In this document: one piece after another, positions 1 to 9,482 of the stretch
Position numbering within the stretch: the first letter of the stretch is position 1
How the letters are laid out: each line of letters opens with the position of its first letter
Position numbers and translations under genes: made by a program
Origin: Pseudohongiella sp.
Lineage (GTDB): Bacteria > Pseudomonadota > Gammaproteobacteria > Pseudomonadales > Pseudohongiellaceae
Reading direction: 5' to 3'
NCBI RefSeq assembly: GCF_011050365.1
Contig: NZ_DRFV01000016.1
Span: 171,549 to 235,548, forward strand
DNA: 64,000 nt
The notes under the pieces: model-generated
What the model was told of the DNA's origin: nothing
The model's input: the letters and a program-made list of their open reading frames with translations, nothing else
Database searches by the model: none

Positions 1-497
1 AAGTCATCTATGGCAATCAGGAATCCCATGTCCTTGTATTCCTTGATCTGGGCTTCCAGCTGCAGTTCGTCATCAATAGTGGACTCCAGTATTTCGATGA
101 CAATCCGGTTGGGGTTGTAATTTTTTTCCTGCAGCAGTTTACTCAGAAAGGCGCTGAACGTTTGCTTTTGTGACAGGGTTTTGGGGTCAACATTAAGGAA
201 AAGCCAGGCATTGGGTGGGTCTATTGCGTAAAAATTTTCCAGATGAATGATCTGACAAAGCTTGTCCAGTTCGAAGATGGTGTTTTCTTCGCGCGCACCA
301 AAGAGAATGGCCGGGGGTATGATCTGATCGTCGGGGGTAATGGCTCTTACCAGGCCTTCAAGTCCGACTATGCGTCGATGGGCAAGGCTATAGATCGGCT
401 GGAACGCTGAAATAATGCGCAGGTCGCCGTAGTGAGCGCAGTGGTTGCCACGAAAAAATCCCAGCGTGATTGAGTTGTCTGCTGCTGGTGAAGTCAC
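1..497 (-). CDS. EAL-domain protein, putative cyclic-di-GMP phosphodiesterase (3' part outside the window)
   Basis: About 165 N-terminal residues are visible; the gene runs off the left edge. The translated minus strand shows the usual order of EAL-domain landmarks: GLEGLVR (in place of the common EALLR signature), FLNVDP, IVIEILES and FLIAIDD. The family hydrolyses cyclic-di-GMP. The E of the signature is kept, but its A is replaced by G, and most catalytic residues lie outside the window, so activity cannot be judged. No ATG is available. A GTG at 497-495 follows an in-frame stop and has AGGGG seven bases upstream, so I use it as the start. No GGDEF or sensor domain precedes the EAL domain. 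Confidence 0.8.
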   Translation of the reverse strand, partial: MTSPAADNSITLGFFRGNHCAHYGDLRIISAFQPIYSLAHRRIVGLEGLVRAITPDDQIIPPAILFGAREENTIFELDKLCQIIHLENFYAIDPPNAWLFLNVDPKTLSQKQTFSAFLSKLLQEKNYNPNRIVIEILESTIDDELQLEAQIKEYKDMGFLIAIDD

Positions 498-615
498 TGC
501 TTGCCCCTACGTGCGTCCATCGTGTTCATACCAGTTCGTTTCCTGTCCCTGGACCAGATATGGTCGAACTCCGCTTTGCAGTGTCCATCGAGCTCAAACT
601 ATCACCCCTGGTTTA

Positions 616-1674
616 TCAAAGCGACAGGACTTCAAGCGGGAAGTATAGTCCTGCGCGCAAGCTGCGCGTTTTCTGATTATAGGAAATCAGTGCTTCTCCG
701 TATCCCTCATAATAACTGATAAAGAATGCGCTATTTACCCAGGGCCGGCGATAGCTGATATCGAACTGATAACTGTACTTTTCCACTTCATTGCCTTTGA
801 TCAGGCGAAGTCTGAGCTGGGTGCGGTCATTGGGGCTGAATTTGAATGTTGCCTCACCCTGGCCCAGGTAATCGGTGATGTCAGTATTGGTGGCCTCGTC
901 GCCGATGACACGCCACAATTTGATATCGACGCTAAGCCCGGGAAGCAAATCGAACTCTCTTTGCACATAGGCGCGATCCCAGCTTCGGGACTCGGGTCCT
1001 TGCTGGCCATTGGATTGATGCTCAATGCCTACGATATCAACAAACGGAAACTTGCCGGCAAGCGGGCGAGAGGGTTGGTCAAAGCGCCAGAATATTTCCG
1101 GATTGTAATTGTGCTCGGCAAAGGGTTGAGATTCTTCCGATATATCCCACCAGGAGCGTTGCGAATAACCAAATCCCAGCGGTGCCAAAAACGTCAGGTT
1201 GGTGATCTCTTCAAATAAATTGAATGTCAGCCCCAGTTCAAACTTGGTATCCAGCCGGTTGCCACTGAAAGGGGGGGATCCGTCCGCCGTCCTGGCCCGG
1301 CCAAAAACGATATAGTTGTCTTTGTAAGGACGGAAGAAACGACTCAGGTCATTGGCAGGCTCAACCATGATACTGCTGCCGGGGTCGTCGGTGACACTGG
1401 CGACGCCGGGTTGTGGCTCATCGGCCGACGCTGGTTGCTCACACAAGGCAAACAAGTCGGAGACGCTGAGATCGATATGTTCGGGTTTGACGACCTGTTG
1501 CTGAACACAACTCTGCACGTCCGTCGATACACCGGCGGCATGGTCCTGCGCGGAGGCCCAGGCGGGCATGCTCAGGGCCAGTAAACAGGCAAGTGCACGC
1601 TGGCGTGAAGGCCGGCGTGACAGGTGGGACTGATACAAAGTGTGCCGCCACGCGGCCAGGTTTGACGTGATCAT
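616..1674 (-). CDS. pldA: Outer membrane phospholipase A1 (OMPLA)
   Basis: A 352-residue outer-membrane beta-barrel phospholipase that would hydrolyse phospholipids in the outer leaflet. The signature HQSNG, five residues, then SRSWDR starts at H219 and matches the OMPLA active-site segment. His219 and Ser221 correspond to E. coli H142 and S144. The third triad position, Asn156 in E. coli, is Asp233 here. A signal peptide ends near ASAQ (about residue 30). About 80 further residues with two cysteines precede the barrel, so the protein is longer than the 289-residue E. coli enzyme. The open frame extends further upstream to 1914, but the ATG at 1674 gives a clean signal peptide. No strong ribosome binding site is visible. 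Confidence 0.85.
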   Translation of the reverse strand: MITSNLAAWRHTLYQSHLSRRPSRQRALACLLALSMPAWASAQDHAAGVSTDVQSCVQQQVVKPEHIDLSVSDLFALCEQPASADEPQPGVASVTDDPGSSIMVEPANDLSRFFRPYKDNYIVFGRARTADGSPPFSGNRLDTKFELGLTFNLFEEITNLTFLAPLGFGYSQRSWWDISEESQPFAEHNYNPEIFWRFDQPSRPLAGKFPFVDIVGIEHQSNGQQGPESRSWDRAYVQREFDLLPGLSVDIKLWRVIGDEATNTDITDYLGQGEATFKFSPNDRTQLRLRLIKGNEVEKYSYQFDISYRRPWVNSAFFISYYEGYGEALISYNQKTRSLRAGLYFPLEVLSL

Positions 1675-1776
1675 GGCGCACAGTTTACTGCATACTCTTG
1701 TCAAACACACGAGTGCGATGCCAGACTTGCCTGTCGATCGAATTACAACACAAGCTGACGAGAGGACACGCAAGCA

Positions 1777-3378
1777 ATGACAATAACAAGTCCAGGCCCA
1801 TTCAATCCATCCCGGCTCGCCCGGCTGACGTGCTGGTTTGGCGTAGGCATGCTTGTTGTGCTTGCGGGTTTCGCCAATGCACAGCCCGGTCACCCGTTGG
1901 CAGAAACCACTCACGGCAAACTGCTGGGAACGCTGTCAGAGCGGGCACCGGCGGTGAGTGTTTTCAAAGGCATTCCTTACGCCGCGCCGCCGGTGGGTCA
2001 GGCGCGCTGGCAACCGCCCGCAACAGCCGAGAGCTGGACCGGTGAGCGCATGGCCGACACGTTTGGTCCCGACTGTATGCAACAACCCTACCCGGAAGGT
2101 TCCTTTTTTTACCGCCCTGCGCGATTGACCAGTGAGGACTGTCTGTACCTGAATGTGTGGACTGCTGCTGAACCGGAAGAAGCGCGGCCGGTCATGGTTT
2201 GGCTGCATGGTGGCGCCCTGACCCGGGGCTCCGGCGCCATCGATACTTACGATGGCAGCAGTCTGGCGCAAAAAGACGTGGTTGTGGTCACCATCAATTA
2301 TCGGTTGGGAGTATTTGGGTATTTTGCGCATCCCGAGCTGGTCGCCGAGTCTGCTGAATTTTCGGCCGGGAATTATGGCATCCTGGATCAGATCCAGGCG
2401 TTGGAATGGGTACAGGAAAACATCGCCGCATTTGGTGGTGACCCGGACAATGTTACTGTGTTTGGTGAGTCTGCGGGTGCCTGGAGCGTACATTTTCTGA
2501 CCGCAAGCCCGTTGGCTGAAGGCTTGTTTGACAAGGCCATCGCGCAGAGCGGTGCGCGCCTGGACCCGCGCGTGGAACTGGACCGCCAGGGCAGTGCCGG
2601 CATGTCAGCCACGGCTGCGGGTACTCAGCTGGCCGGGCGTTTGGGCGCCGGCTCTCTGAGTGACCTGCGTGCAATGCCGGCGCGTGACCTGCTTGATGGT
2701 GCGGCCGAGCAGGGATTTCGCAGTGATGGAATTGTCGATGGCTGGGTGATTCCAGAGCAACCCTACCAGATGTTTTCACAGGGTCGCCAAAACAAGGTGC
2801 CGGTGCTGGTGGGCTTTAACAGTGACGAGGGCACCACGCTGGGCGCCGCCAGTACCCTGCCCGATTCTGCGGAGGCTTATGAGGCGCGCATAAGATCGGT
2901 GTATGGCGATTTCGCGGACATGATCCTGGACGTTTATCCGGCCGACGACATCCGCAAATCCACGCTCGACAATTATCGTGACGGAGCCTTCGGCTGGAAT
3001 ATGGTGACCTGGGCCAACCTGACGCGCAATGTTGACGAATCAGCGTATCTGTATTTTTTCACCCACCGGCCGCCGGGCCCCATGGCTCAGGAGTTGGGGG
3101 CATATCATGCGGCTGAAATAGCCTACGTGTTCAACAATGTGCACACCTTGCGCAATCAGGCATCAGCCATGGATTATCGCCTGGCCGACATTATGTCGGA
3201 CTACTGGGTGAACTTTGCCCACCACGGCGTCCCCAGTGCGCCGGGGCAACCACAGTGGCTGCCCTACAGCAATGCCGAACGGCATTACCTGTTGTTAGGA
3301 ACGCAGGTCAGTGCCGAGCAGAATCTGTTGCCGGACAACTGGGCGATATTTGATCGCGTTATGGATCGTCGTCGCTGA
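1777..3378 (+). CDS. Secreted carboxylesterase, type B (COesterase family)
   Basis: A 533-residue serine esterase of the carboxylesterase/lipase type-B family. Visible landmarks are the FKGIPYAAPPVG start motif, SEDCLYLNVW, the oxyanion-hole motif HGG, and the nucleophile elbow GESAG (Ser232). The likely triad partners are Glu351 in NSDEGTT and His444 in GAYHAAE. A hydrophobic N-terminal segment ending FANA suggests export to the periplasm or outside. GAGAGGA lies about ten bases before the ATG. It is divergent from pldA with about 100 bp between, and convergent with the next LysR gene. The natural ester substrate cannot be read from the sequence. Confidence 0.88.
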   Translation: MTITSPGPFNPSRLARLTCWFGVGMLVVLAGFANAQPGHPLAETTHGKLLGTLSERAPAVSVFKGIPYAAPPVGQARWQPPATAESWTGERMADTFGPDCMQQPYPEGSFFYRPARLTSEDCLYLNVWTAAEPEEARPVMVWLHGGALTRGSGAIDTYDGSSLAQKDVVVVTINYRLGVFGYFAHPELVAESAEFSAGNYGILDQIQALEWVQENIAAFGGDPDNVTVFGESAGAWSVHFLTASPLAEGLFDKAIAQSGARLDPRVELDRQGSAGMSATAAGTQLAGRLGAGSLSDLRAMPARDLLDGAAEQGFRSDGIVDGWVIPEQPYQMFSQGRQNKVPVLVGFNSDEGTTLGAASTLPDSAEAYEARIRSVYGDFADMILDVYPADDIRKSTLDNYRDGAFGWNMVTWANLTRNVDESAYLYFFTHRPPGPMAQELGAYHAAEIAYVFNNVHTLRNQASAMDYRLADIMSDYWVNFAHHGVPSAPGQPQWLPYSNAERHYLLLGTQVSAEQNLLPDNWAIFDRVMDRRR

Positions 3379-3413
3379 GCCAGGCTGCAATGTCTGCAGC
3401 TTCGCATCGTTGC

Positions 3414-4307
3414 TCATTTAACGAAATGTTGCTGGAGCAGGTCGGCCAGGGCAGAGGTTGCCGGGCCGCAGCTATCGCTGGACGCCATCATCATGTAGAT
3501 GGGCAGCTGCCGTTCGGCGCCCAGGCTGAGTGGCACAATCTTGAGGTCGCCGTTTTCGATGTCCTGTGCTACCCAGTCGTAGGGGACAAATGCGAACGCC
3601 AGGCCGGCGCGCAGCACCTTGAGGCTGGTGGAAAAGTGGCTGACAGTCCAGCGTTGTTCGGAGCCGAGCCAACCTGCATCCTGTTCGCGGCGGGTGCCGC
3701 TGTCACGGAGTACTACCTGGCGCCAGGTGCGTAGCTCCCAGTCGTTGATACCAGCACTGGCTTCGGTCTGGCACAGGGGATGGTCCGGATGTGCGACGGC
3801 AACCATGCGAATGCTTTTTAGCGGCGTGCCCAGGTGACCAACCGGCACCTGGTTGCCCAACACTATGTCGGCTTTTTTTTCCAACAGGGCTTCGGTCGTG
3901 CCGGACAACTGTGTCTCAAGCAAGCGTAAACGGGTCATGGGATACATCGCCGAAAACCGCTCGAGCACGGGAATCAGTTGGCCCGGTTCCAGCAGGCCAT
4001 CAATCGCCAGGACTATCTCCGATTCAATGCCGCGAGCCAGCAGTTGGGCGGTTTGCTCGGCAGCGTCGGCCTGCGCCAGCAATTGTGTTGCCCGACGGTA
4101 CATGACTTTGCCTTCGCGGGTCAGCACGGCTTTGCGGCCTGCCAATTCCAGTACCGGCGATGGCAGCAGTTCGTTCAGTCGCGCAATGGCGTAACTGACA
4201 CTGGATTGGCTTTTGTTCAGGGCCTCTGCCGCGTTGGCAAAGCTGCCTTCGTCTACAACGGCTTTGAAGGCGGCCCATTGCTCCAGGCTGATTCGTGGTA
4301 ATTTCAT
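3414..4307 (-). CDS. LysR-family transcriptional regulator, probable regulator of the adjacent pirin
   Basis: A 297-residue LysR-type regulator. The N-terminal winged HTH reads SFANAAEALNKSQSSVSYAI, followed by a linker helix and a type-2 periplasmic-binding-like effector domain. Two ATGs are possible (4313 and 4307). AGGG is correctly spaced only for 4307, so I use that one. It is divergent from the pirin gene with about 136 bp between, the usual arrangement in which a LysR protein controls both its own gene and its neighbour. Its ligand is unknown. It ends 35 bp from the convergent carboxylesterase gene. Confidence 0.88.
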   Translation of the reverse strand: MKLPRISLEQWAAFKAVVDEGSFANAAEALNKSQSSVSYAIARLNELLPSPVLELAGRKAVLTREGKVMYRRATQLLAQADAAEQTAQLLARGIESEIVLAIDGLLEPGQLIPVLERFSAMYPMTRLRLLETQLSGTTEALLEKKADIVLGNQVPVGHLGTPLKSIRMVAVAHPDHPLCQTEASAGINDWELRTWRQVVLRDSGTRREQDAGWLGSEQRWTVSHFSTSLKVLRAGLAFAFVPYDWVAQDIENGDLKIVPLSLGAERQLPIYMMMASSDSCGPATSALADLLQQHFVK

Positions 4308-4443
4308 AATCATGCCCTGCCGATGAAATGCGGTGATAGTTCGGATTATTTAATGTTTAGGCCGACAAAATTGCATCATATCATCAGTTAAATGGGAGTA
4401 ACATCGGTGTCATTAATCATCATGTCGATGACCGGAGGTTAAA

Positions 4444-5325
4444 ATGAACACAATGATTAGCACTGTTAAAGCAGTACAGGAAATTATCGCTGCCCGTGCC
4501 TCATCAGACGGCGATGGCGTCAAACTGTTGCGCGTATTCGGCGGTACCGGTGATCCGGCCCGGTTCGATCCCTTTTTGATGATGGATGAGTTCGGTTCTT
4601 ACGATGCCAGCGACTATATTGGTGGTTTCCCGCCGCATCCTCATCGTGGCTTTGAGACCATTACCTATATGCTTGAGGGGCACATGGAGCATCAGGATCA
4701 CATGGGCAACGTGGGTGATCTGCGCAATGGTGATGTTCAGTGGATGACTGCGGGAGCGGGCATTATCCACTCGGAAATGCCGAAACAGACAGAAGGCCGC
4801 ATGCGCGGGTTTCAGGTGTGGCTGAATTTGCCGTCACACAGCAAAATGCAGCCACCGGCTTACCGCGATATTGCCTCGGCCTCAATTCCGGTGGCAGACC
4901 TGTCCGGTATCCGCGCAAAACTGATCGCCGGCAGCGCCGACCTGGACGGCCAACCGCTGGACGGACTGGTGTCGCGACCTGATACCGACCCGGTGTATCT
5001 GGATCTGGTGCTCAGCGACAACACACGCACGCACACGCTAAAAGTGCCGGCGGGCCACACAGCTCTGGTCTATGTCTATGAAGGGGCTGCGGCGCTGGGC
5101 GATGCAGGCACGCAGGTCAAGCGCGGTCAGGTTGCCCGCCTGGATCGGGACGGTGATACGATCACGATAACGCCGCAGAACGCCGATACACGATTGGTAG
5201 TGTTGGCAGGCAAACCCCTGCAGGAACCCATCGTGCAATATGGGCCGTTTGTGATGAACACGCGGCAGGAGATCGAACAGGCATTAAACGACTACCAGCG
5301 CGGCGAACTGGCAAAAGCTTTTTAG
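4444..5325 (+). CDS. Pirin family protein
   Basis: A 293-residue bicupin. The N-terminal pirin domain keeps the metal-binding set described for human pirin: His65 and His67 in PHPHRGFET, and His109 and Glu111 in IIHSEMP. The C-terminal pirin_C cupin is also present. Bacterial pirins are iron-binding proteins; some oxidise quercetin and others modulate metabolic enzymes, and the sequence does not choose between these. GGAGG lies about six bases before the ATG. The divergent LysR gene is its likely regulator. About 107 bp separate it from the following permease, so it may be transcribed separately. Confidence 0.9.
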   Translation: MNTMISTVKAVQEIIAARASSDGDGVKLLRVFGGTGDPARFDPFLMMDEFGSYDASDYIGGFPPHPHRGFETITYMLEGHMEHQDHMGNVGDLRNGDVQWMTAGAGIIHSEMPKQTEGRMRGFQVWLNLPSHSKMQPPAYRDIASASIPVADLSGIRAKLIAGSADLDGQPLDGLVSRPDTDPVYLDLVLSDNTRTHTLKVPAGHTALVYVYEGAAALGDAGTQVKRGQVARLDRDGDTITITPQNADTRLVVLAGKPLQEPIVQYGPFVMNTRQEIEQALNDYQRGELAKAF

Positions 5326-5432
5326 TCTGCAATGGAATATCTTAATGTTTAAATATTCTTTTATGGAATAAAAAACTTGCTCTATACTGTCATCTCATTG
5401 GGCCTAACCAATATTGCAAAAAGAGGCAGAAC

Positions 5433-7205
5433 ATGGAGTGGCAAGGCTGGTTATCGCTGGGGTTAACCCTGAGTGTGCTGGGTGTGTTGATCGTGACGCG
5501 GCTGGCACCTCACGTCGTGCTGCTGGCCGCCCTGGCCATACTGAGCATGACCGGCGTGCTTAGCGCCGGCGAAGCGCTGGCGGGTTTTGGTAATCCGGGT
5601 CTGATCACGGTGGCGGCAATGTTTGCCGTGGCCGGCGGCCTGCACGCCTCCGGAGGTATTGACCTGCTGGTCAACAAGTTCCTGGGGCGGCCCAAAACGC
5701 TGCGCGGGGCCATGTTCAGACTGTTTCTACCCGTGCTGCCGCTGAGTGCTTTCCTCAACAACACGCCTGTGGTCGCGACCATGATCCCTGCCATCAATGC
5801 ATGGTCACGCAAAATAGGCATCGCACCCTCTCGTCTGCTAATGCCACTGAGTTATGGCGCCATCGTCGGCGGCACTCTGACCATGATCGGTACCAGCACC
5901 AATCTGGTGGTGTCCGGACAGTATGAAGCGCTAACCGGCAACGACGGCTTTGGTATTTTTTCGATTACCCTGGTCGGGCTGCCAGTGGTAGTCGTGTCGG
6001 TAATTTTCATGTTGCTGGTGTTGCCGCGCCTGCTGCCCGATCGCAGCGCCCGGCGTCCGTTCGCCAACATGCGGGAATTTACCGTCGAGGTGGCAGTTGA
6101 TCCTCACGGCCCACTGGTGGGCCTTACTGTGGAGAAGGCGGGATTGCGCGCACTTGAGCGCCTTTACCTGGTCGAAATTCTGCGCGGGGATACGGTGGTG
6201 ACGGCAGCGCCATCAGAAGAAATACTGCTGGCCGGTGATCGCCTGGTGTTTGCGGGTGAAACCGAAGCGGTCACGGACCTGTTGCGGATTCATGGTATTA
6301 CCGCGTCGGTAGGCAATGGCAACGATGCCTTGATGCAGGATCGCGCAGAGCGTCGCCTGGTAGAAGTGGTGGTTTCACAATCCTGTGCTGCCGTGGGAGA
6401 GACCATCCGCAGTTCGCGGTTTCATGATCAATATGGCGCCATTGTGCTGGCGCTGGCACGCAATGGTGAGCGTATCGCTGGTAATCTGGGGAACATCATC
6501 ATCATGCCGGGCGATACCATGTTGCTTGAAGCGAGGCCGGCATTTGTCACCCGTCAGCAGTACAACAAGGACTTTCTTGTCGTCAACGATCTGGACAAGG
6601 AAACGCCCCGGCATGAAAAGGCGTTGCTGTCCTGGGCCATTCTGCTGCTAGCCGTGGGTGGTGCGGGGCTGGGCCTGATATCCATGCTTAATGCAGCGTT
6701 GCTGGCCGCCGGGTTAATGCTGGCGACTGGCTGTCTGACCATAAGCCAGGCCGAGAAAAGCCTGGACTTGCCGGTGCTTATTACCATTGCTGCTTCCTTT
6801 GCGCTGGGCGCCGCGCTACAGAAAACCGGCGTGGCAGCGGAGCTGGCATCAACCCTGGTGACGCTGAGCGGAGGGCGGCCCTGGCTGATGTTGATTCTGA
6901 TGTATGTTGCCGTATCACTGCTGACGGAAACCATCACCAACAATGCCGCCGCCGTGATCATGGTGCCGTTGGCGTTGGCGATCACGCAGCAGGCCGGTCT
7001 GGATCCCGAGCCATTCATGTTCGCCATCATGATCGCGGCATCTGCAAGTTTCGCGACGCCGCTGGGTTACCAGACCAATTTGATGGTGTACGGACCGGGC
7101 GCCTACCGCTTCAGCGATTTTCTGCGGGCGGGCATTCCAATGAATATCATTGTCGGCATTACCACGATCGGTGTGTTGCTGGTGGGTTGGCCGTTGCGGC
7201 TATAG
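5433..7205 (+). CDS. SLC13/DASS-type permease with two RCK_C (TrkA-C) domains
   Basis: A 590-residue inner-membrane transporter of the ArsB/NhaD-SLC13 superfamily. Two membrane halves, about residues 1-200 and 400-590, flank a cytoplasmic insert with two RCK_C domains at about 205-290 and 300-385. Membrane motifs include FLNNTPVVATMIP and TETITNNAAAVIMVP, the paired NNTP/NNAAA re-entrant motifs of this family. Such proteins carry dicarboxylates, sulfate or other anions with sodium; the substrate here is unknown. AGAGGC precedes the ATG. The upstream gap (5326-5432) is AT-rich and has a TATACT hexamer at 5383-5388 without a good -35 partner. Confidence 0.88.
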   Translation: MEWQGWLSLGLTLSVLGVLIVTRLAPHVVLLAALAILSMTGVLSAGEALAGFGNPGLITVAAMFAVAGGLHASGGIDLLVNKFLGRPKTLRGAMFRLFLPVLPLSAFLNNTPVVATMIPAINAWSRKIGIAPSRLLMPLSYGAIVGGTLTMIGTSTNLVVSGQYEALTGNDGFGIFSITLVGLPVVVVSVIFMLLVLPRLLPDRSARRPFANMREFTVEVAVDPHGPLVGLTVEKAGLRALERLYLVEILRGDTVVTAAPSEEILLAGDRLVFAGETEAVTDLLRIHGITASVGNGNDALMQDRAERRLVEVVVSQSCAAVGETIRSSRFHDQYGAIVLALARNGERIAGNLGNIIIMPGDTMLLEARPAFVTRQQYNKDFLVVNDLDKETPRHEKALLSWAILLLAVGGAGLGLISMLNAALLAAGLMLATGCLTISQAEKSLDLPVLITIAASFALGAALQKTGVAAELASTLVTLSGGRPWLMLILMYVAVSLLTETITNNAAAVIMVPLALAITQQAGLDPEPFMFAIMIAASASFATPLGYQTNLMVYGPGAYRFSDFLRAGIPMNIIVGITTIGVLLVGWPLRL

Positions 7206-7234
7206 CGAAGAACTGACGCCGCAACGGCCCTGTC

Positions 7235-9379
7235 TCATGGCAAGGAGAATACGTAAACTGCATTGCCATCAGCCGGTGGTGACAGATCTGGTGCTACTGC
7301 CCGTGGCACCATGCGCGGGCTGGTGCCGCCATTCGCCGTAGTCACCGCGATGTACTGCTTTCCGTCAATGCTGAATGTCAGTGGATGACCTTGCACGGCG
7401 GTGCCCAGTCGGGTCTCCCAGACGATCTCGCCGTTGCGGACATCGAAGGCACGGAAGCGGCGGTCCAGGTCACCCACAAAGGCCAGGTCGCCCGCCGTTG
7501 ACAAAACCCCGGTGATAAATGACGCGCGCTGCTCATAACTCCATAATTCGGTTAATGAACTGACGTCATACGCCGCAAGTTTACCCAGATTGCCGTTGGT
7601 ACCCGGCATTTCATGGAAACGTCGATTGGACGCTAGCCCTCCGGAGCCTTCGACCAGTTCCACCGCTCGTGCCCGATTGTCCAGACAAGTCTGGCTCAAC
7701 GGGGCGATCAGGGCACCGGTGGGTGCGTGATAACTCATTGCATGCCAGTTCTTGCCGCCGGCACTACTGGGGCAGGCGTTAACCCATTCATCGAGCTGTG
7801 CATTAATGATGTCATCGCGATAGGTGACCGCGCCGGTGTCCGGGTCAATATGGCTGAAAACATTCTGGTACATGGTTTCGGTGTAACCCAGAAACTCTCC
7901 TGTTTCACGGTCGTTCTTCCACAATATGCCGTGTTTGCCGATGGACAGCACGAGCTTGCGTCCGTCCCGGTCTACCAGGACGCGCTCGAACACTTCGTCA
8001 AGATCCAGCGCTTCACCAGGGACATGCTGGAAGTGCCAGGCCAGTTCGCCGGTGTCCACATCGATGGCCAGTGTCGAGTTGGTGTACAGGCCGGCATCGT
8101 GGATGGACATGTGGCGGCTGGGTGGCGCCCATGGCTTGGCCTGGGCAACACCCCAGTAGGTCAGGCGGGACTCCGGGTCATAACTGCCGGTAATCCAGGT
8201 CTCGCCGCCGGCCCGGAAGATATCCTCGAGTCCGCCCCAGGTATCGCCACCTGCCTCGCCGGCTTTGGCGATGGTGTCAAAGCGCCACGCCAGTTCACCG
8301 GTATCGACATCGTAAGCGCTGATATAGCAGTTTTCAGGAATATAGCTGGCACAGCCAGCCAGTCCGATGATGACCTTGTCGTCGGCAATGAGCGGTCCGC
8401 TGGAGTTGGCAAAACCCTTGTCACTGTCGGCGATGGTGGCTTCCCAGACCTGCTCGCCGGTGCGCGCATCCAGCGCGATCAGTCGGGCATCGGTGGTGGC
8501 CTGAATAATCTTGTCGCCATGGATGGCGATATTCCGCATATCCTCGCCGGTGGCGGGACCGGCAGCGTGCTCCCAGATCAGTTCACCGTCGCGTGCATCC
8601 AGCGCCTGCACGACATTACCCGGATTGATCAGGAACATGATGCCATCATAAACGATGGGGGCGGGCTCGGAATCCCCGGTGTGCATGTTCCACACCCATT
8701 CAAGCTGCAGATCCTCGACATTGGTCAGGTTGATCTGGGCCAGTTCACTGTAGCTCCACGCCTGTGGATTACCGCGCCACATCAGCCAGTCATCAGGTGA
8801 CGGGTTAGCCAGTGCGGCTGCACTGACGGGTTCGAAGTTTGCAATGGTGCCGGCCACGGTGACACCTGTGGGTGCGGCGTTGTCACGATCCATCGCGGCA
8901 GGAGTGCCGGCGAGCGTCGCGGACCGTGGCATGTCGTTGAGCGCTGTTGCGGTGTCGGCAGACAACGGCATGGATCCGGCGGCGACGCCGTTGCTATCCA
9001 GAATATGTGCGCTGATGTTCACGTAGTCGGTCGTGCGCAGTGCCGGCGCGCCGCCGGGTGGCATGCTGGTGCTGATCAGTTGAATCAGGGCGCTGCTGGC
9101 CTGGCCGCCCCAGCGCGTGGTAAAGGCCTGCCCGCTCAGGGCGGGCCCGGCGGCGCCGCCATTCAGACTGGCGCCATGGCAGGACGCACAATAGGTCTGA
9201 TAACCGACTTCGCCTTGTTGCGCCTGTCCTGCTGTGAATGTGGCAGCAGTATTGCCCGGCTGGCCGGCTTCGGCAGCGCTTTCGATGCCGCTACAGGCAC
9301 TGACTGTCAGCATAATCGACGTCGCCGCCAATACCGGCAGCCAGCACCTTGTGGCTGGATTTGTTTTGGCATGTAGCAT
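7235..9379 (-). CDS. PQQ-dependent dehydrogenase with N-terminal cytochrome c domain (quinohemoprotein, lipoprotein)
   Basis: A 714-residue periplasmic quinohaemoprotein. A lipobox VSAC (Cys29) suggests membrane anchoring. A cytochrome c domain follows, with CASCH (Cys64, Cys67, His68). The rest is an eight-bladed PQQ propeller with tryptophan-docking repeats such as [11 protein letters not shown] and [15 protein letters not shown] motif near [11 protein letters not shown] sits where the methanol/ethanol family has its catalytic aspartate (W-D-Y-D). The vicinal Cys-Cys of methanol dehydrogenases is not seen. It should oxidise an alcohol or similar and pass electrons to its own haem. The open frame continues to 9700, but the ATG at 9379 gives the signal peptide and avoids overlap with the divergent kinase. 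Confidence 0.88.
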   Translation of the reverse strand: MLHAKTNPATRCWLPVLAATSIMLTVSACSGIESAAEAGQPGNTAATFTAGQAQQGEVGYQTYCASCHGASLNGGAAGPALSGQAFTTRWGGQASSALIQLISTSMPPGGAPALRTTDYVNISAHILDSNGVAAGSMPLSADTATALNDMPRSATLAGTPAAMDRDNAAPTGVTVAGTIANFEPVSAAALANPSPDDWLMWRGNPQAWSYSELAQINLTNVEDLQLEWVWNMHTGDSEPAPIVYDGIMFLINPGNVVQALDARDGELIWEHAAGPATGEDMRNIAIHGDKIIQATTDARLIALDARTGEQVWEATIADSDKGFANSSGPLIADDKVIIGLAGCASYIPENCYISAYDVDTGELAWRFDTIAKAGEAGGDTWGGLEDIFRAGGETWITGSYDPESRLTYWGVAQAKPWAPPSRHMSIHDAGLYTNSTLAIDVDTGELAWHFQHVPGEALDLDEVFERVLVDRDGRKLVLSIGKHGILWKNDRETGEFLGYTETMYQNVFSHIDPDTGAVTYRDDIINAQLDEWVNACPSSAGGKNWHAMSYHAPTGALIAPLSQTCLDNRARAVELVEGSGGLASNRRFHEMPGTNGNLGKLAAYDVSSLTELWSYEQRASFITGVLSTAGDLAFVGDLDRRFRAFDVRNGEIVWETRLGTAVQGHPLTFSIDGKQYIAVTTANGGTSPRMVPRAVAPDLSPPADGNAVYVFSLP

Positions 9380-9482
9380 GATAGGATCCGTTAGTTTTAT
9401 TGTTGACGTAAACTCTATATGATTCTGGGTGTTGAGTACATAACGAGCTGAAGTTGCGAAAAAAGTGCGGGAAAAGATACGG

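Noticed and set aside
3379-3413. GCTGCA/TGCAGC hairpin between the carboxylesterase and LysR genes
   Set aside because: Six-bp stem with no T tract in a 35-bp gap; could be chance.
7727-8800. 357-codon plus-strand frame opposite the first PQQ dehydrogenase
   Set aside because: Antisense to a gene with clear propeller motifs; no ribosome binding site or domain.
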